From: Paludibacter sp.
Lineage (GTDB): Bacteria; Bacteroidota; Bacteroidia; Bacteroidales; Paludibacteraceae
Direction: 5' to 3'
Assembly (NCBI GenBank): GCA_030655595.1
Contig: JAUSNQ010000087.1
Location: 1-64,000, forward strand
DNA length: 64,000 bases
In this document: one piece after another, positions 1-9,341 of the stretch
Position numbering within the stretch: position 1 is the first letter of the stretch
Layout of the letters: the number at the start of each line of letters is the position of its first letter
Translations under genes and position numbers: made by a program
Notes under the pieces: generated by a model
Told to the model about the DNA's origin: nothing
Database searches by the model: none
What the model saw: the letters and a program-made list of their open reading frames with translations, nothing else

Positions 1-2019
1 ATAAGCGACCGCTAACGACATAAAAAAACGTTTTGAGTGTTTCGGATCAGTAAAAGGAAATGAACCCCATTGTACAGCATGAAGTGATCCAAAACTCTTC
101 TTGTAATAAGCTCGAGATGCTCCACGTAGTGCCGACATGATGTTGTTTTCGGGACCATACATTTGCTCAGCACCCAACCAATCATAACCGGCTTGATACA
201 GATAGCGAAACATTGTTGAAGGACCGGTATGACGAGTGCTTTCTCCTCTTGAATAAGAAAGGTTTGAAACAAAATAGTTTGCTCCATCAGCCATGTCTTT
301 CACAGCATACGGGTCATAATGAATAAACACCCCATTTTCTGTATATATAGGACGATGTTTAGCAAATATTCCACCATAAGGACGAGTTCGTGCAGCAATA
401 TCAGAATATAAACCTTCATATTTAAAATGTTGCCAATAATAGTATGCTCCATCATTTTCATGAGCTTGTTTACCTCTAAACAAAGGAGTTTGAAGAAATT
501 TTAATGATGGATTAATTCTACTGCCTGCCAATGTTCTGCCTTCAACTTGCCAGGCATAAGGTACATGTAGTTGGTTTAATAAATTTGTGTAATGACCAAT
601 AATTTTTTCATCGACTATTCTAAATCCACTCCATTGATATGAAGGTCGGAATTGATAGAAATTACCAACTCTGCTTTTAAAATACCATTTAAAAAAGTAA
701 TCATATTGATCTTGTTTTTTATCAATATATATTTCATCTCCGGAAGAAAGGCGAACATCATCTTTTTCTTTTATAATAATCTGCTTAAAATGTACAGTTC
801 TACTTTCTTTACCCGCAGAGAAAACTAAAGGAACATTAACATCAGGAGATATTGCAATAGCGTTTATTACATGCAAACCGGTTTTTTCAAATGTGTATTC
901 TTTCTGCATAAGCTTGATTGAACCACTTGATGATACATCAAAAGATGTATTAGGTTTGTTTATTTCAACTAACACACCAACAGTATCACCACAAGAAATA
1001 TATTTAGGTACAAAAACTATTTCGAAATCACGTTTAGATTCTTCAATTAGCTGTAATCTGTGCAGCATATATGGAAAAGAAGCTTTATTATTGTTTTGCA
1101 ACAATGTCAATTTCAATTTTCCTTGTCCACTAACTTGTGGCATTTTAAGATAAAAATCAGCAATGTTAGAAGCTCGATCAAATACAATATCATCAAATAA
1201 CACTGAATCGTTAAACTCTAATTTCCAATGAGGATAACTTCTAGAACTTAAATTCACACCTACCCAATAATTATCATTATCTCTTCCTTTTTCATTCTGT
1301 ATAAATGGTATAGACACAATTTGTTTCTTATTTCGAATTAGCTTTGGAGCTTCCACCCAACATTCGCCACTATAGTTTGTACCTCCAACTCGCAATAAAA
1401 TTGTTGCAATGTTTTGAGGTAAAACAATATTCTTGCGAATAGTTTTGAACTTACTATCCCCAACTGGAAAGGGAAAGTTTATCACTGAATCAGGAGCATC
1501 ATACACTTCGTGAGGATGGCGACCCTCTTTTAGAAAATATAGTTGCAATTCCATACCAAAGTGGCCATTTTTAGTAGTTTGGAAGTTCTTAGTTTGAATC
1601 GACGTTTCAATAGCAAGTTTGCCGGCTTGTAACACCGGAGTAGAGACTCTCATATAAGCATATCGTTCAAACTGATCGTTATATCCATCAAAATACAGAG
1701 AATACTTATCTTTAAATACTTGAACCGAATCTAAATGGTCGATTATTAGATACTCAGCTTTACGAAATAAAGATTCCCCTCTTTCAGCAAAGCGATCAGG
1801 CATCTTTACTCCACCTACCACTCGAAGGTAACGTTGTACAGGATCGACATTATCACAAAAAACCACATGCTGTTCAAAGCTTCCACCTGATTCAATCAAA
1901 ATAATCGTATCAGTTTCAGCAATAGGATATATTTGTTGAACATGCTCTTTTTGCATCTCATCTGCAAATACTCTAAACGATATCACAATAATAATTGCGA
2001 GAATAATTCTTTTTGGCAT
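1..2019 (-). CDS. Large exported protein of unknown family (partial, C-terminus beyond left edge)
   Basis: The minus-strand frame from the ATG at 2019 is open with no stop to base 1, giving 673 visible codons. I checked every codon for stops. The product starts with a signal peptide (MPKRIILAIIIVISFRVFA, residues 1-19), so it is exported. The N-terminal half looks beta-rich. The C-terminal part is rich in W, Y, G and H, for example DWLGAEQMYGPENNIMSALR near residues 617-636. That pattern resembles a carbohydrate-active catalytic domain, but I do not recognise a family and cannot name catalytic residues. The start lies 31 bp after the stop of the GH95 gene, so the two are probably co-transcribed. 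This placement suggests a role in glycan breakdown (inference). It could also be a non-catalytic surface protein. Confidence 0.8.
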   Translation of the reverse strand, partial: MPKRIILAIIIVISFRVFADEMQKEHVQQIYPIAETDTIILIESGGSFEQHVVFCDNVDPVQRYLRVVGGVKMPDRFAERGESLFRKAEYLIIDHLDSVQVFKDKYSLYFDGYNDQFERYAYMRVSTPVLQAGKLAIETSIQTKNFQTTKNGHFGMELQLYFLKEGRHPHEVYDAPDSVINFPFPVGDSKFKTIRKNIVLPQNIATILLRVGGTNYSGECWVEAPKLIRNKKQIVSIPFIQNEKGRDNDNYWVGVNLSSRSYPHWKLEFNDSVLFDDIVFDRASNIADFYLKMPQVSGQGKLKLTLLQNNNKASFPYMLHRLQLIEESKRDFEIVFVPKYISCGDTVGVLVEINKPNTSFDVSSSGSIKLMQKEYTFEKTGLHVINAIAISPDVNVPLVFSAGKESRTVHFKQIIIKEKDDVRLSSGDEIYIDKKQDQYDYFFKWYFKSRVGNFYQFRPSYQWSGFRIVDEKIIGHYTNLLNQLHVPYAWQVEGRTLAGSRINPSLKFLQTPLFRGKQAHENDGAYYYWQHFKYEGLYSDIAARTRPYGGIFAKHRPIYTENGVFIHYDPYAVKDMADGANYFVSNLSYSRGESTRHTGPSTMFRYLYQAGYDWLGAEQMYGPENNIMSALRGASRAYYKKSFGSLHAVQWGSFPFTDPKHSKRFFMSLAVAY

Positions 2020-2049
2020 ATTGTATAGAAAATGAGGCTATCGTGTGAA

Positions 2050-4644
2050 TTAAGGGCTTATTATGTAAGTTTTACCAATTTCTGTCGGGAATGAAATGCT
2101 GTTGCCACAGTAAACTACGGGGGATATGTCTCCTCCATCTTTTATCCGGATATTAAAGCTGCTTATGCCCGAGTATTTCAAATTACAATCATTTCCTGAA
2201 AGAGAGGCGATTTCCAATTGTTTCAGTTCTTTATTTTCCCATTGTGCGTTCAGTGAAAAGTTCCCACGGGCCTTGATTCCGGTGAAAGTTCCTGCGCTCC
2301 ATTTATCGGGAAGGGCAGGCAGCATTTCTATGTATTCACCATGACTTTGTACCAGCATTTCAGTCATACCTGCAGTGGCACCAAAATTTCCATCAATCTG
2401 AAAAGGAGGATGTGTATCAAACAGATTGTCGAGTGTTGATTCTTTGAGCAATTCTTCCAGTAATTTATGTGCGTGATTGCCATCGCGTAATCGTGCCCAG
2501 AAATTAATTTTCCAGGCTTTGCTCCAGCCGGTTCCACCATCTCCGCGCGTGTTGAGTGTCTTTTTCATGGCTTCGGCATACAAATTCTCCTGTGCGCTAC
2601 GACCCGGAATAATTTGCGAACCGGGATGAAGCCAAAACAAATGGGCCACATGCCTGTGTCCTTTATCGCCTGTAATATCCATCGTTGTTTCGTCTTTCCA
2701 TTCCATGAATTGTTCGTTCAACCCTATTTGAGGTCCGGCTAAGTAACTTTTTGCACGAACAATTTCAGCAATTTCAGGAGAATCTGCTTGTTGATGATGT
2801 AAAATATGATATGCTTTGATCGTCATATCGAAAAGTTCAGTAATAATAGCCTGATCGCTCGAAGTTCCCAGTGAATAAGGCCCATGTTCAGGAGAATAAG
2901 AAGGGTTGGCGACTAAGGTTCCGTCACGGGTATCGCGCCAAAGATTATCTACCCAGAATAATGCGGCTTCAAGCATGACTGGAAAGTTTGCTTCTAGTAT
3001 GCTTTGATCCTGATTGAATTGATAATACTCCCAAATATCCTGACACATCCAAGCGGCGGCCGCCGGAAAATGGAAACCCTCATACCAGTTTCCCGGAGCA
3101 GTATTTCCCCAGATGTTATTTTCGTGATGAATCACCCACCCTCTTACTTTTCCACCATCGGGTTTGCAGTAATAATGGTTTGCGGATATTCTTCCGCGTG
3201 GAACCAGACTATTTATATAATTGATAACCGGCAAATGACAATCGCTCAAATTAGCAGGTCCTGCTAACCAATAATTCATTTGCAAATTGATATTGGTATG
3301 GTAATCAGAAGCCCAGGGAGGTGTAAGTCCTTCTGCCCAGATACCTTGTAAATTGGCAGGCAAACCATTTGGTCGGGAAGATGAAATCAGCAAATAGCGC
3401 CCGAACTGATAATACAATTGTTCGAGATAGAGATCCTCTGCGGTTGTATTAGTGAGATTTTTGTAGCCGGATAAAAGCTGATCAGTTGTTTTATTATTAA
3501 TATTGGCAGCCCCTTCCAGATTCAATGATAAACGATTAAATAGAGACTGATAATCAGAAATATGATTCTTTATAATGTTTTCGTAATTCTCTTGAATTGT
3601 TTTATTAACAGCGTCTGTTGCCTTCTCCAAAGGGTCAATCATGGTAAAATAATTGAAGGAGTCGTCCATGCATTGTTGATAGTTCGTGGCAGCCGACAAT
3701 ACAATCAATAACTCATCTGCTCCTGTTACGATAAGTTTGGTTCCTGAAACGGCTACTGTGCCATTTTTCGCATTGACTTTCAGGTATTGAGCGAAGTTCA
3801 GTCCGTTGACTCCATGATCGGCAGGCTGTCCGGTTAACGTAATAGAACCATCAGCTGAAGCAATGATATTCGATTTGATTTGAGGAGTCGTCAACCAGAT
3901 TACTCTTGAAATCATACCGGGTGTATCACTTGTAAACCTTATAATAAGTGAATTGTCGGGATGACTCATAAAGTATTCACGTCTGTAGTTTACATCGTTT
4001 TGTGTGTAAGTTACTTGTGCAACAGCACTGTCTATATCTAATTCTCTGCGATAATGAGTGTATGCGACAAAATCTGAAGTGTTTGCGTTTTCCAGCGCAA
4101 TGCCGCTTAACCTAGTAGGCATATGAACTAGCTCGGGTGATACCATCTCTGAATAGGCAATATTTAAATTGCATAATGACTGATAAGATCCAAAATCTTC
4201 TTTTGACCCCATTAAAACCTTGATATCGCTGCGCAGAGCGACATTTTCCGTTTCGTAATTGCTAGAAATAACTTTTCCGCTTTGATCAATATATGCCGTG
4301 TGATTTGCAGAGAAATTAGTCATTTTATCTTGCAAAGTATTTCTTATGTTTTGCAAACTTTGATGAACCAAGGCTGGTGTTTGCAAATGTCCACCGTCGT
4401 ATGAAGGATTTTTCCCAGGTCCTCCCGACCATAACGAATGTACGTTAATCTGAATTACATCTGTATATACGTCTCCAAAAAGCATTGCGCCGATAAATCC
4501 GTTGCCTATAGGTAAAGCTTCTCTTTCCCAAACGGTTGCGGGACTATTGTACTGTGTTTTCAGAGAAGAGCTTGTGCTTCCGTAAGTAATTAAACGGAAA
4601 CAGAGCAACAACACAATAGAGCGAGGTAGTAAATGTTTTTTCAT
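2050..4644 (-). CDS. GH95 alpha-L-fucosidase (or alpha-L-galactosidase)
   Basis: A secreted 864-residue enzyme predicted to remove terminal alpha-L-fucose, with inversion, from oligosaccharides. A signal peptide covers about residues 1-22. The GH95 N-terminal beta-domain signature LPIGNGFIGAMLFGD is at 44-58. The (alpha/alpha)6 barrel holds the residues expected from the Bifidobacterium AfcA structure: HTNIN at 449-453 (Asn451 and Asn453), Glu586 in NPSYSPEHGP (general acid), and Asp751 in QIDGNFG. The length is normal and all key residues are present. As I recall, a His before the TNIN motif favours fucose, and alpha-L-galactosidases have Thr there. His449 therefore argues for fucose, with modest certainty. 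It is the first gene of a minus-strand unit with the unknown gene 1-2019, and is divergent from a GH3 gene across a 230 bp gap. Confidence 0.93.
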   Translation of the reverse strand: MKKHLLPRSIVLLLCFRLITYGSTSSSLKTQYNSPATVWEREALPIGNGFIGAMLFGDVYTDVIQINVHSLWSGGPGKNPSYDGGHLQTPALVHQSLQNIRNTLQDKMTNFSANHTAYIDQSGKVISSNYETENVALRSDIKVLMGSKEDFGSYQSLCNLNIAYSEMVSPELVHMPTRLSGIALENANTSDFVAYTHYRRELDIDSAVAQVTYTQNDVNYRREYFMSHPDNSLIIRFTSDTPGMISRVIWLTTPQIKSNIIASADGSITLTGQPADHGVNGLNFAQYLKVNAKNGTVAVSGTKLIVTGADELLIVLSAATNYQQCMDDSFNYFTMIDPLEKATDAVNKTIQENYENIIKNHISDYQSLFNRLSLNLEGAANINNKTTDQLLSGYKNLTNTTAEDLYLEQLYYQFGRYLLISSSRPNGLPANLQGIWAEGLTPPWASDYHTNINLQMNYWLAGPANLSDCHLPVINYINSLVPRGRISANHYYCKPDGGKVRGWVIHHENNIWGNTAPGNWYEGFHFPAAAAWMCQDIWEYYQFNQDQSILEANFPVMLEAALFWVDNLWRDTRDGTLVANPSYSPEHGPYSLGTSSDQAIITELFDMTIKAYHILHHQQADSPEIAEIVRAKSYLAGPQIGLNEQFMEWKDETTMDITGDKGHRHVAHLFWLHPGSQIIPGRSAQENLYAEAMKKTLNTRGDGGTGWSKAWKINFWARLRDGNHAHKLLEELLKESTLDNLFDTHPPFQIDGNFGATAGMTEMLVQSHGEYIEMLPALPDKWSAGTFTGIKARGNFSLNAQWENKELKQLEIASLSGNDCNLKYSGISSFNIRIKDGGDISPVVYCGNSISFPTEIGKTYIISP

Positions 4645-4664
4645 GGCATTCTTTTAATTTTAAG

Positions 4665-4672
4665 CAAATTTA
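4665..4672 (-). promoter_or_regulatory. Candidate -7 box of the GH95 unit
   Basis: On the minus strand this reads TAAATTTG, an exact match to the Bacteroidetes primary-sigma -7 consensus TAnnTTTG. No clear -33 TTTG lies at the right distance, and the implied leader before the ATG at 4644 is very short. It may be a chance match in AT-rich DNA. Confidence 0.35.
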
Positions 4673-4687
4673 AACAAAGATTTGTTT
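4672..4687. promoter_or_regulatory. Inverted repeat between divergent GH95 and GH3 promoters
   Basis: AAACAAA and TTTGTTT are perfect inverted arms separated by GA. The element sits between the -7 candidates of the two divergent genes and overlaps the -33 TTTG of the GH3 promoter. That is where a shared operator would be expected. The binding protein is unknown. Confidence 0.35.
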
Positions 4688-4714
4688 TGATAATTAAAAA
4701 AAACAATAAATTTG
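4686..4714 (+). promoter_or_regulatory. Candidate promoter of the GH3 gene
   Basis: TTTG at 4686-4689 and TAAATTTG at 4707-4714 are separated by 17 bp, matching the Bacteroidetes -33/-7 arrangement. The start codon at 4875 would then have a leader of about 150 nt ending in an A-rich tract. Confidence 0.5.
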
Positions 4715-4874
4715 AATTAATTTTCTTGAAAATAAAAATTGCGGCAAAATATTGCCTGATATGTGCTTAACAGCATAGAATTTTATTCATATGTAGCAGA
4801 ATACAGCATTTCTCTCATAAGGAGCTTAAAGAAAGTGGAATGATAGAAACTACAATGAAAATAAAAAAAAAAAT

Positions 4875-7031
4875 ATGAAGAGAGTCTTTTTCACAGTTTG
4901 CCTGTTTACTTTTGTTGCCTGTAAAACTACCTACGAATATCCATTCCAAAATCCGGATTTGGATATTGAGGTCCGAGTTAATGACCTTGTTTCGAGGTTG
5001 ACATTGGATGAGAAAATAAACCAAATGCTAAATCAGACACCTGAAATTGAGCGACTAGGCATCCCTCCTTACAATTGGTGGAACGAATGTTTGCATGGAA
5101 TAGCGCGGACATCATACAAGACAACCGTTTTTCCGCAAGCCATTGCAATGGCGGCAGGTTGGGATGCGTATGCCATGCACCTAATGGCAGATTTTACGGC
5201 AACCGAAGGCAGGGCGATATACAATACGGCTTCTGCCAAAGGAAATTACAGCATTTATCACGGGTTGACATATTGGACACCTAATATTAATATTTTTCGT
5301 GATCCCCGATGGGGACGAGGACAAGAAACTTACGGAGAAGATCCTTATCTGACAGCTATATTAGCAGAAAGATTTGTACAAGGCTTGCAAGGCGATAATC
5401 CGCATTACATGAAAGCAGCAGCTTGCGCTAAGCATTTTGCTGTACATAGCGGTCCTGAACATAATCGTCATACCTTCAATGCAACAGCAAGTAATTATGA
5501 TTTGTGGGATACCTATTTGCCTGCATTCAAAAGTCTTGCAGATGTTGGTGTTGCAGGATTTATGTGTGCTTATAATGCCTTTGAGGGGCAGCCTTGTTGT
5601 GCTAATGAAAAATTAATGATTGACATTTTGAGAAATGAGTGGAAATTTACCGGATATGTTACATCAGACTGTGGAGCTATCGATGATTTTTACCGTCATC
5701 ACAAAACACATCCCGATGCTCCTCACGCAGCTGCTGATGCAGTTTTCCACGGAACAGACCTTGATTGTGGGCACATAGCCTATCTTGGACTGTTACAGGC
5801 CGTAAAGGATAGCATTATTAATGAAAAAAGTATCGATATTTCAGTTAAACGCTTATTTTCTATTCGCATGCGATTAGGCCTGTTTGACCCCAAACAACGG
5901 GTTCCTTTTTCTAAAATAGATTCTTCATATTTAGAAAAACAAGAGCATAAGGATCTTGCATTAAGAATGGCACGACAATCTATTGTCATGTTGCGAAACG
6001 AGAATAATCTACTGCCGATTGACAAGAAAACGGTGAAGAAAATCGCAGTGCTGGGTCCGAACGCTCATAAACCGGAGGTGCAGTTAGGGAATTACAACGG
6101 TTTCCCAACCCGTATTATCACACTCCTGGACGGTATCAAAGAAGAAGTTGGTATTGAAGTTGAGATTTATACAGATACTGTGATTGGTTATTATGGGTCA
6201 ACGCCCAAATCGTTTGCCACTACTTTAAATAATCTTGAGGATGCTGATTTAATAATTTTCGCAGGTGGTCTTAGTCCCTTCATCGAAGGAGAAGAAATGC
6301 CCAAACTTTCAGTAGAAGGCTTTTATAAAGGCGACCGCACTACCATTCTGATTCCAAAAATTCAAAGTGATTTTCTTAAAGTGTTGAAAAGTACAGGCAA
6401 ACCCGTTGTATTTGTTCTGATGACAGGTAGTGCAGTCTCGTTTGATAAAGAAAGTGCTCATGCTATACTGAATGCATGGTATGGTGGCGAATTTGCAGGA
6501 AAAGCTATTGCTGATATCATTTTTGGTAATTACAACCCTTCTGGACGTTTGCCGGTTACATTTTATGAGAATGATAGTGATCTGCCTGATTTCGAGGACT
6601 ACCGAATGGAAAACCGAACATATCGCTATTTCAAAGGCAAGCCCCTTTACCCATTTGGATATGGATTAAGTTTCAGTAATTTTTCATATGATTGGGTAAA
6701 ACAACCCAAACAAATCTTTTCGGAAAACGAAACAATTGAGTGTGTGTTTAGTATAGAGAACAACAGTAAACCAGCAGGTATTGAAGTAGCGCAGATTTAT
6801 GTGAAATATCCTGACGGAAAAGGATTGCCACAGAAAGAACTGCACTACTTTAAACGAGTAAACTTAAAATCGGACGACAAGGTCGAAGTTAAAGTATCAA
6901 TTCCTGTTTCCGACTTTAAGAAATGGGATGATAAAAGCGCTCAAATGATCATTCCGAAAGGTATTTACACACTGTTTGCCGGCGGAAGTTCGACCGACGA
7001 GGCTATTTTAGCTCAATTTGAACTCAAATGA
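4875..7031 (+). CDS. GH3 glycosidase, beta-xylosidase-like, lipoprotein
   Basis: A 718-residue family 3 retaining glycosidase that removes terminal beta-linked sugars from oligosaccharides. The lipobox-like FTFVACK places Cys16 as the lipidated residue, so it is probably periplasmic or membrane-anchored. YNWWNECLHGIAR (66-78) is typical of the xylosidase-like GH3 subgroup. The nucleophile is Asp265 in GYVTSDCGAI. The second domain carries LSVEGF with Glu481 as candidate acid/base, and a fibronectin-III-like domain covers about 605-715. Length is normal. It is the only confident plus-strand gene in the window, transcribed away from GH95 and converging with the esterase gene at 7079. Exact sugar specificity cannot be read from sequence; a beta-glucosidase activity is possible. 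Confidence 0.92.
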   Translation: MKRVFFTVCLFTFVACKTTYEYPFQNPDLDIEVRVNDLVSRLTLDEKINQMLNQTPEIERLGIPPYNWWNECLHGIARTSYKTTVFPQAIAMAAGWDAYAMHLMADFTATEGRAIYNTASAKGNYSIYHGLTYWTPNINIFRDPRWGRGQETYGEDPYLTAILAERFVQGLQGDNPHYMKAAACAKHFAVHSGPEHNRHTFNATASNYDLWDTYLPAFKSLADVGVAGFMCAYNAFEGQPCCANEKLMIDILRNEWKFTGYVTSDCGAIDDFYRHHKTHPDAPHAAADAVFHGTDLDCGHIAYLGLLQAVKDSIINEKSIDISVKRLFSIRMRLGLFDPKQRVPFSKIDSSYLEKQEHKDLALRMARQSIVMLRNENNLLPIDKKTVKKIAVLGPNAHKPEVQLGNYNGFPTRIITLLDGIKEEVGIEVEIYTDTVIGYYGSTPKSFATTLNNLEDADLIIFAGGLSPFIEGEEMPKLSVEGFYKGDRTTILIPKIQSDFLKVLKSTGKPVVFVLMTGSAVSFDKESAHAILNAWYGGEFAGKAIADIIFGNYNPSGRLPVTFYENDSDLPDFEDYRMENRTYRYFKGKPLYPFGYGLSFSNFSYDWVKQPKQIFSENETIECVFSIENNSKPAGIEVAQIYVKYPDGKGLPQKELHYFKRVNLKSDDKVEVKVSIPVSDFKKWDDKSAQMIIPKGIYTLFAGGSSTDEAILAQFELK

Positions 7032-7078
7032 AATACCGGTTTTGAAATTTGGAAAATAGCCACCAACTCTTTTGATTT

Positions 7079-8455
7079 TTATTTAATTACAAACTGCTCA
7101 GTTAGTTTTTGATTGTTATTCTCTAGAGCCAGAATATAGTTTCCGGAACATAAATTTAATTTCCGGATAACATGGACGCCTGGAAACACATTTATTTGCT
7201 CTTTATACATCGTCTGACCATTCATGTTGAAAATCTTCAGGACACTCTGTTGCTGCAACTGTTCCGGAAAAGTGACGGTAAAACTACCATTGTTTGGATT
7301 GGGTTTAATCTGCAAAGATGCAGCTCCAATTTGTTTAACAGAAGATGCTTGTTTATTCAGAATTTCCGTGATTTTAGCGGAATAGACTTCTGCAAAACGA
7401 TACATGCCTTTGTCATTTGGATGCACATAATCGCCAATATCCGCCGACATATCCAGATTCAACTCTTCACGTGATAAATAATACAGGTTTTGATATCCTT
7501 TCTGAATAAAGTAATCATACACCTTTTTCAGTTCTATATTATCGACAAGCACCAAATCCTTTCTAGCTTTCCACATCTCCATATCAGCATATCCAAAATG
7601 TTCGGTAAGGATGATGGCTGCATCCGGATGATATTTTGTGAGGGTATCAACAGCACTTTTATATCTGCCATCAATCAGTGGCGGCATCGTCGTATTCGAG
7701 AAATTAGGGAGACAGTCCAGGATATAGATTGCGGCATCTATCCTGTTTATAACATCAATTACCGCCGGCTCCATCCGCCCGACACCACTAAATCCGAGAT
7801 TAACAATCGGATAATCTGGAAAGATTCGTCCGACGATGCTTGTCCATGTGTTTCCGGGACGGGAACATACCGCTCCGTGAACTACAGAAGTTCCATAAAC
7901 AACAATGGGCTTCTTTTCGTTACTTACCGTAAGAAATTCGAAATTTGCAGCCTGATCGACGGCAATTGTCAGAGAAGATGTTAATGCAAAAGGTGGAAAA
8001 TACAAGATGTACTCATACCCATTCGTTGCATAAGATGTCTCATCAGGGTTGATACTACCGTATATAAACTGGCTGCCGATTGTTCGTGTCCCCGGATGAC
8101 ACCAGTGCCATTTACCATCGGGCTTACGTGCATAAAGGTCAACTCCGTTTGCTCCAACCGTACTGAACCAGTTATTACTGCTGTATTGTGATGTCAGTGT
8201 ATAATTAACGGTGATGTTGCTCGTGTTCGTAACAAATCGTACATGTAAGCCGCTTGAACGCAAGGTTTGATTCCATACATCAGTTGGGATGGTTTGCTGC
8301 GCATCCGCAGGAAACCTTGAAAAGCTGTTCAAACCATATCCGTGTCCCCAGATAACATGTCTTGCCTGTCCCATCGGGTTGTATATTTTCTGGGCATCAA
8401 CAAGGTGAAATAATGCAAAGCAAGTTAATAGACTTATCAGTTTTACTTTTTTCAT
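7079..8455 (-). CDS. SGNH/GDSL carbohydrate esterase with GxDLY domain and T9SS sorting domain
   Basis: A secreted 458-residue esterase, probably removing acetyl or other acyl groups from a glycan. After a signal peptide (1-21) comes a beta-sandwich containing the GxDLY signature (GVDLY, 104-108). The SGNH hydrolase domain follows: nucleophile Ser190 in VVYGTS, Gly224 in GFSG, Asn251 in LPNFS, and the Asp342/His345 pair in GDYVHP. Residues 378-458 form a type A T9SS C-terminal domain (PNPNNGSF, then SGNYILAL, ending in EQFVIK), so the protein should be carried across the outer membrane and anchored at the surface. It is the last gene of the long operon that begins with the SusC at 25745. The natural acyl substrate is unknown. 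Confidence 0.88.
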   Translation of the reverse strand: MKKVKLISLLTCFALFHLVDAQKIYNPMGQARHVIWGHGYGLNSFSRFPADAQQTIPTDVWNQTLRSSGLHVRFVTNTSNITVNYTLTSQYSSNNWFSTVGANGVDLYARKPDGKWHWCHPGTRTIGSQFIYGSINPDETSYATNGYEYILYFPPFALTSSLTIAVDQAANFEFLTVSNEKKPIVVYGTSVVHGAVCSRPGNTWTSIVGRIFPDYPIVNLGFSGVGRMEPAVIDVINRIDAAIYILDCLPNFSNTTMPPLIDGRYKSAVDTLTKYHPDAAIILTEHFGYADMEMWKARKDLVLVDNIELKKVYDYFIQKGYQNLYYLSREELNLDMSADIGDYVHPNDKGMYRFAEVYSAKITEILNKQASSVKQIGAASLQIKPNPNNGSFTVTFPEQLQQQSVLKIFNMNGQTMYKEQINVFPGVHVIRKLNLCSGNYILALENNNQKLTEQFVIK

Positions 8456-8483
8456 TGATATTAGTATTTTGAATTGTTCTGGA

Positions 8484-9341
8484 TTATTTAACTATAACGA
8501 TATTTGCAACCTTTCGTTCTCCCCAATTATCAAAAACTTTGTTGTCGCTTGGTTTATTCAACACCCCGTTTCCGGTAGCATCATACGACCAAAGTGTTGT
8601 TGAACCGCCACCATCAAGATTGATGGCGTCATGCCCTCCTACCATTTTTATAAGATGTGTAAGTTCTTGCATATTAACTCCATCCGCATTGTTGGGATGA
8701 CGACCATCGACTGATATCATCAACAGTTTCATATCATTAGTTATTGCTATTGCACTACGAGGATGTTTTGTTTCAATAAATTTTTTCTTACACATAGAGA
8801 AATCACTCATTCTTCCATCAAGTATCATAAGCGGACCAGCTGCAAGAATAGTCAGTTTCGGGTCATTGAACTTTTTGTTTTCATTTGCTTTTTCCCATGC
8901 TTTGAGTTGAATTTTTCCGTTCTTCAGAAAAATAGCACCTGTAATTCTTTCTGCAAACTCAAATACTGTTGTTGTATCCTTAAGTTCTTTTCCAACCCTG
9001 AAAAAACATACTGAATTGCCTTTCTTAACATTAAAATAAGATCCATTTATTGCAACAAATGCATGATTTGCTTTAGCTGTCTCACTGGTAATTCTATTGG
9101 GGACTGTTTCAATAATTTCGGCTTTGTATTTACCTATTTTCATATCAACTTCAATGATGTTGATGTTTTGGATACCCTTATACAAATTCTGAACCTGAGC
9201 ATGCTTGTGTACAATGCCTTTTTTAATTTCTTTTGTTTCCCACTTAATGCCCTTGATGACAACTGAATCTTGCTGTGTTTGTGCATTCAGGTATAAAACA
9301 ATGCCTAAAAGTACAGTTATTAATTGAATTTTCAATTTCAT
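8484..9341 (-). CDS. Phosphodiester glycosidase (NAGPA/DUF2233 family), secreted
   Basis: A 285-residue member of the family of human N-acetylglucosamine-1-phosphodiester alpha-N-acetylglucosaminidase, which removes a sugar from a sugar-phosphate diester. A signal peptide covers 1-20. Family motifs are present in order: NGSYF (99-103), AGPLMILDG (168-176), Arg196 in HPRSAIA, DGR (212-214) and NLDGGGSTT (241-249). It is the shortest and most divergent of the three copies in this operon and lacks the VSGTDLF-type N-terminal extension of the others. Its start overlaps the end of the upstream esterase gene by 4 bp (ATGA), so the two are translationally coupled. The sugar and the aglycone phosphate are unknown. 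Confidence 0.87.
   Translation of the reverse strand: MKLKIQLITVLLGIVLYLNAQTQQDSVVIKGIKWETKEIKKGIVHKHAQVQNLYKGIQNINIIEVDMKIGKYKAEIIETVPNRITSETAKANHAFVAINGSYFNVKKGNSVCFFRVGKELKDTTTVFEFAERITGAIFLKNGKIQLKAWEKANENKKFNDPKLTILAAGPLMILDGRMSDFSMCKKKFIETKHPRSAIAITNDMKLLMISVDGRHPNNADGVNMQELTHLIKMVGGHDAINLDGGGSTTLWSYDATGNGVLNKPSDNKVFDNWGERKVANIVIVK

Noticed and set aside
12..287. 91-residue minus-strand reading frame
   Set aside because: It lies in another frame inside the long open frame 1-2019, which has a signal peptide and no stops. It is a shadow.
4861..4874. A-run just before the GH3 start as a phase-variable tract
   Set aside because: It is outside the coding frame and in AT-rich leader DNA. 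Length change there might alter translation slightly, but nothing supports a switch.
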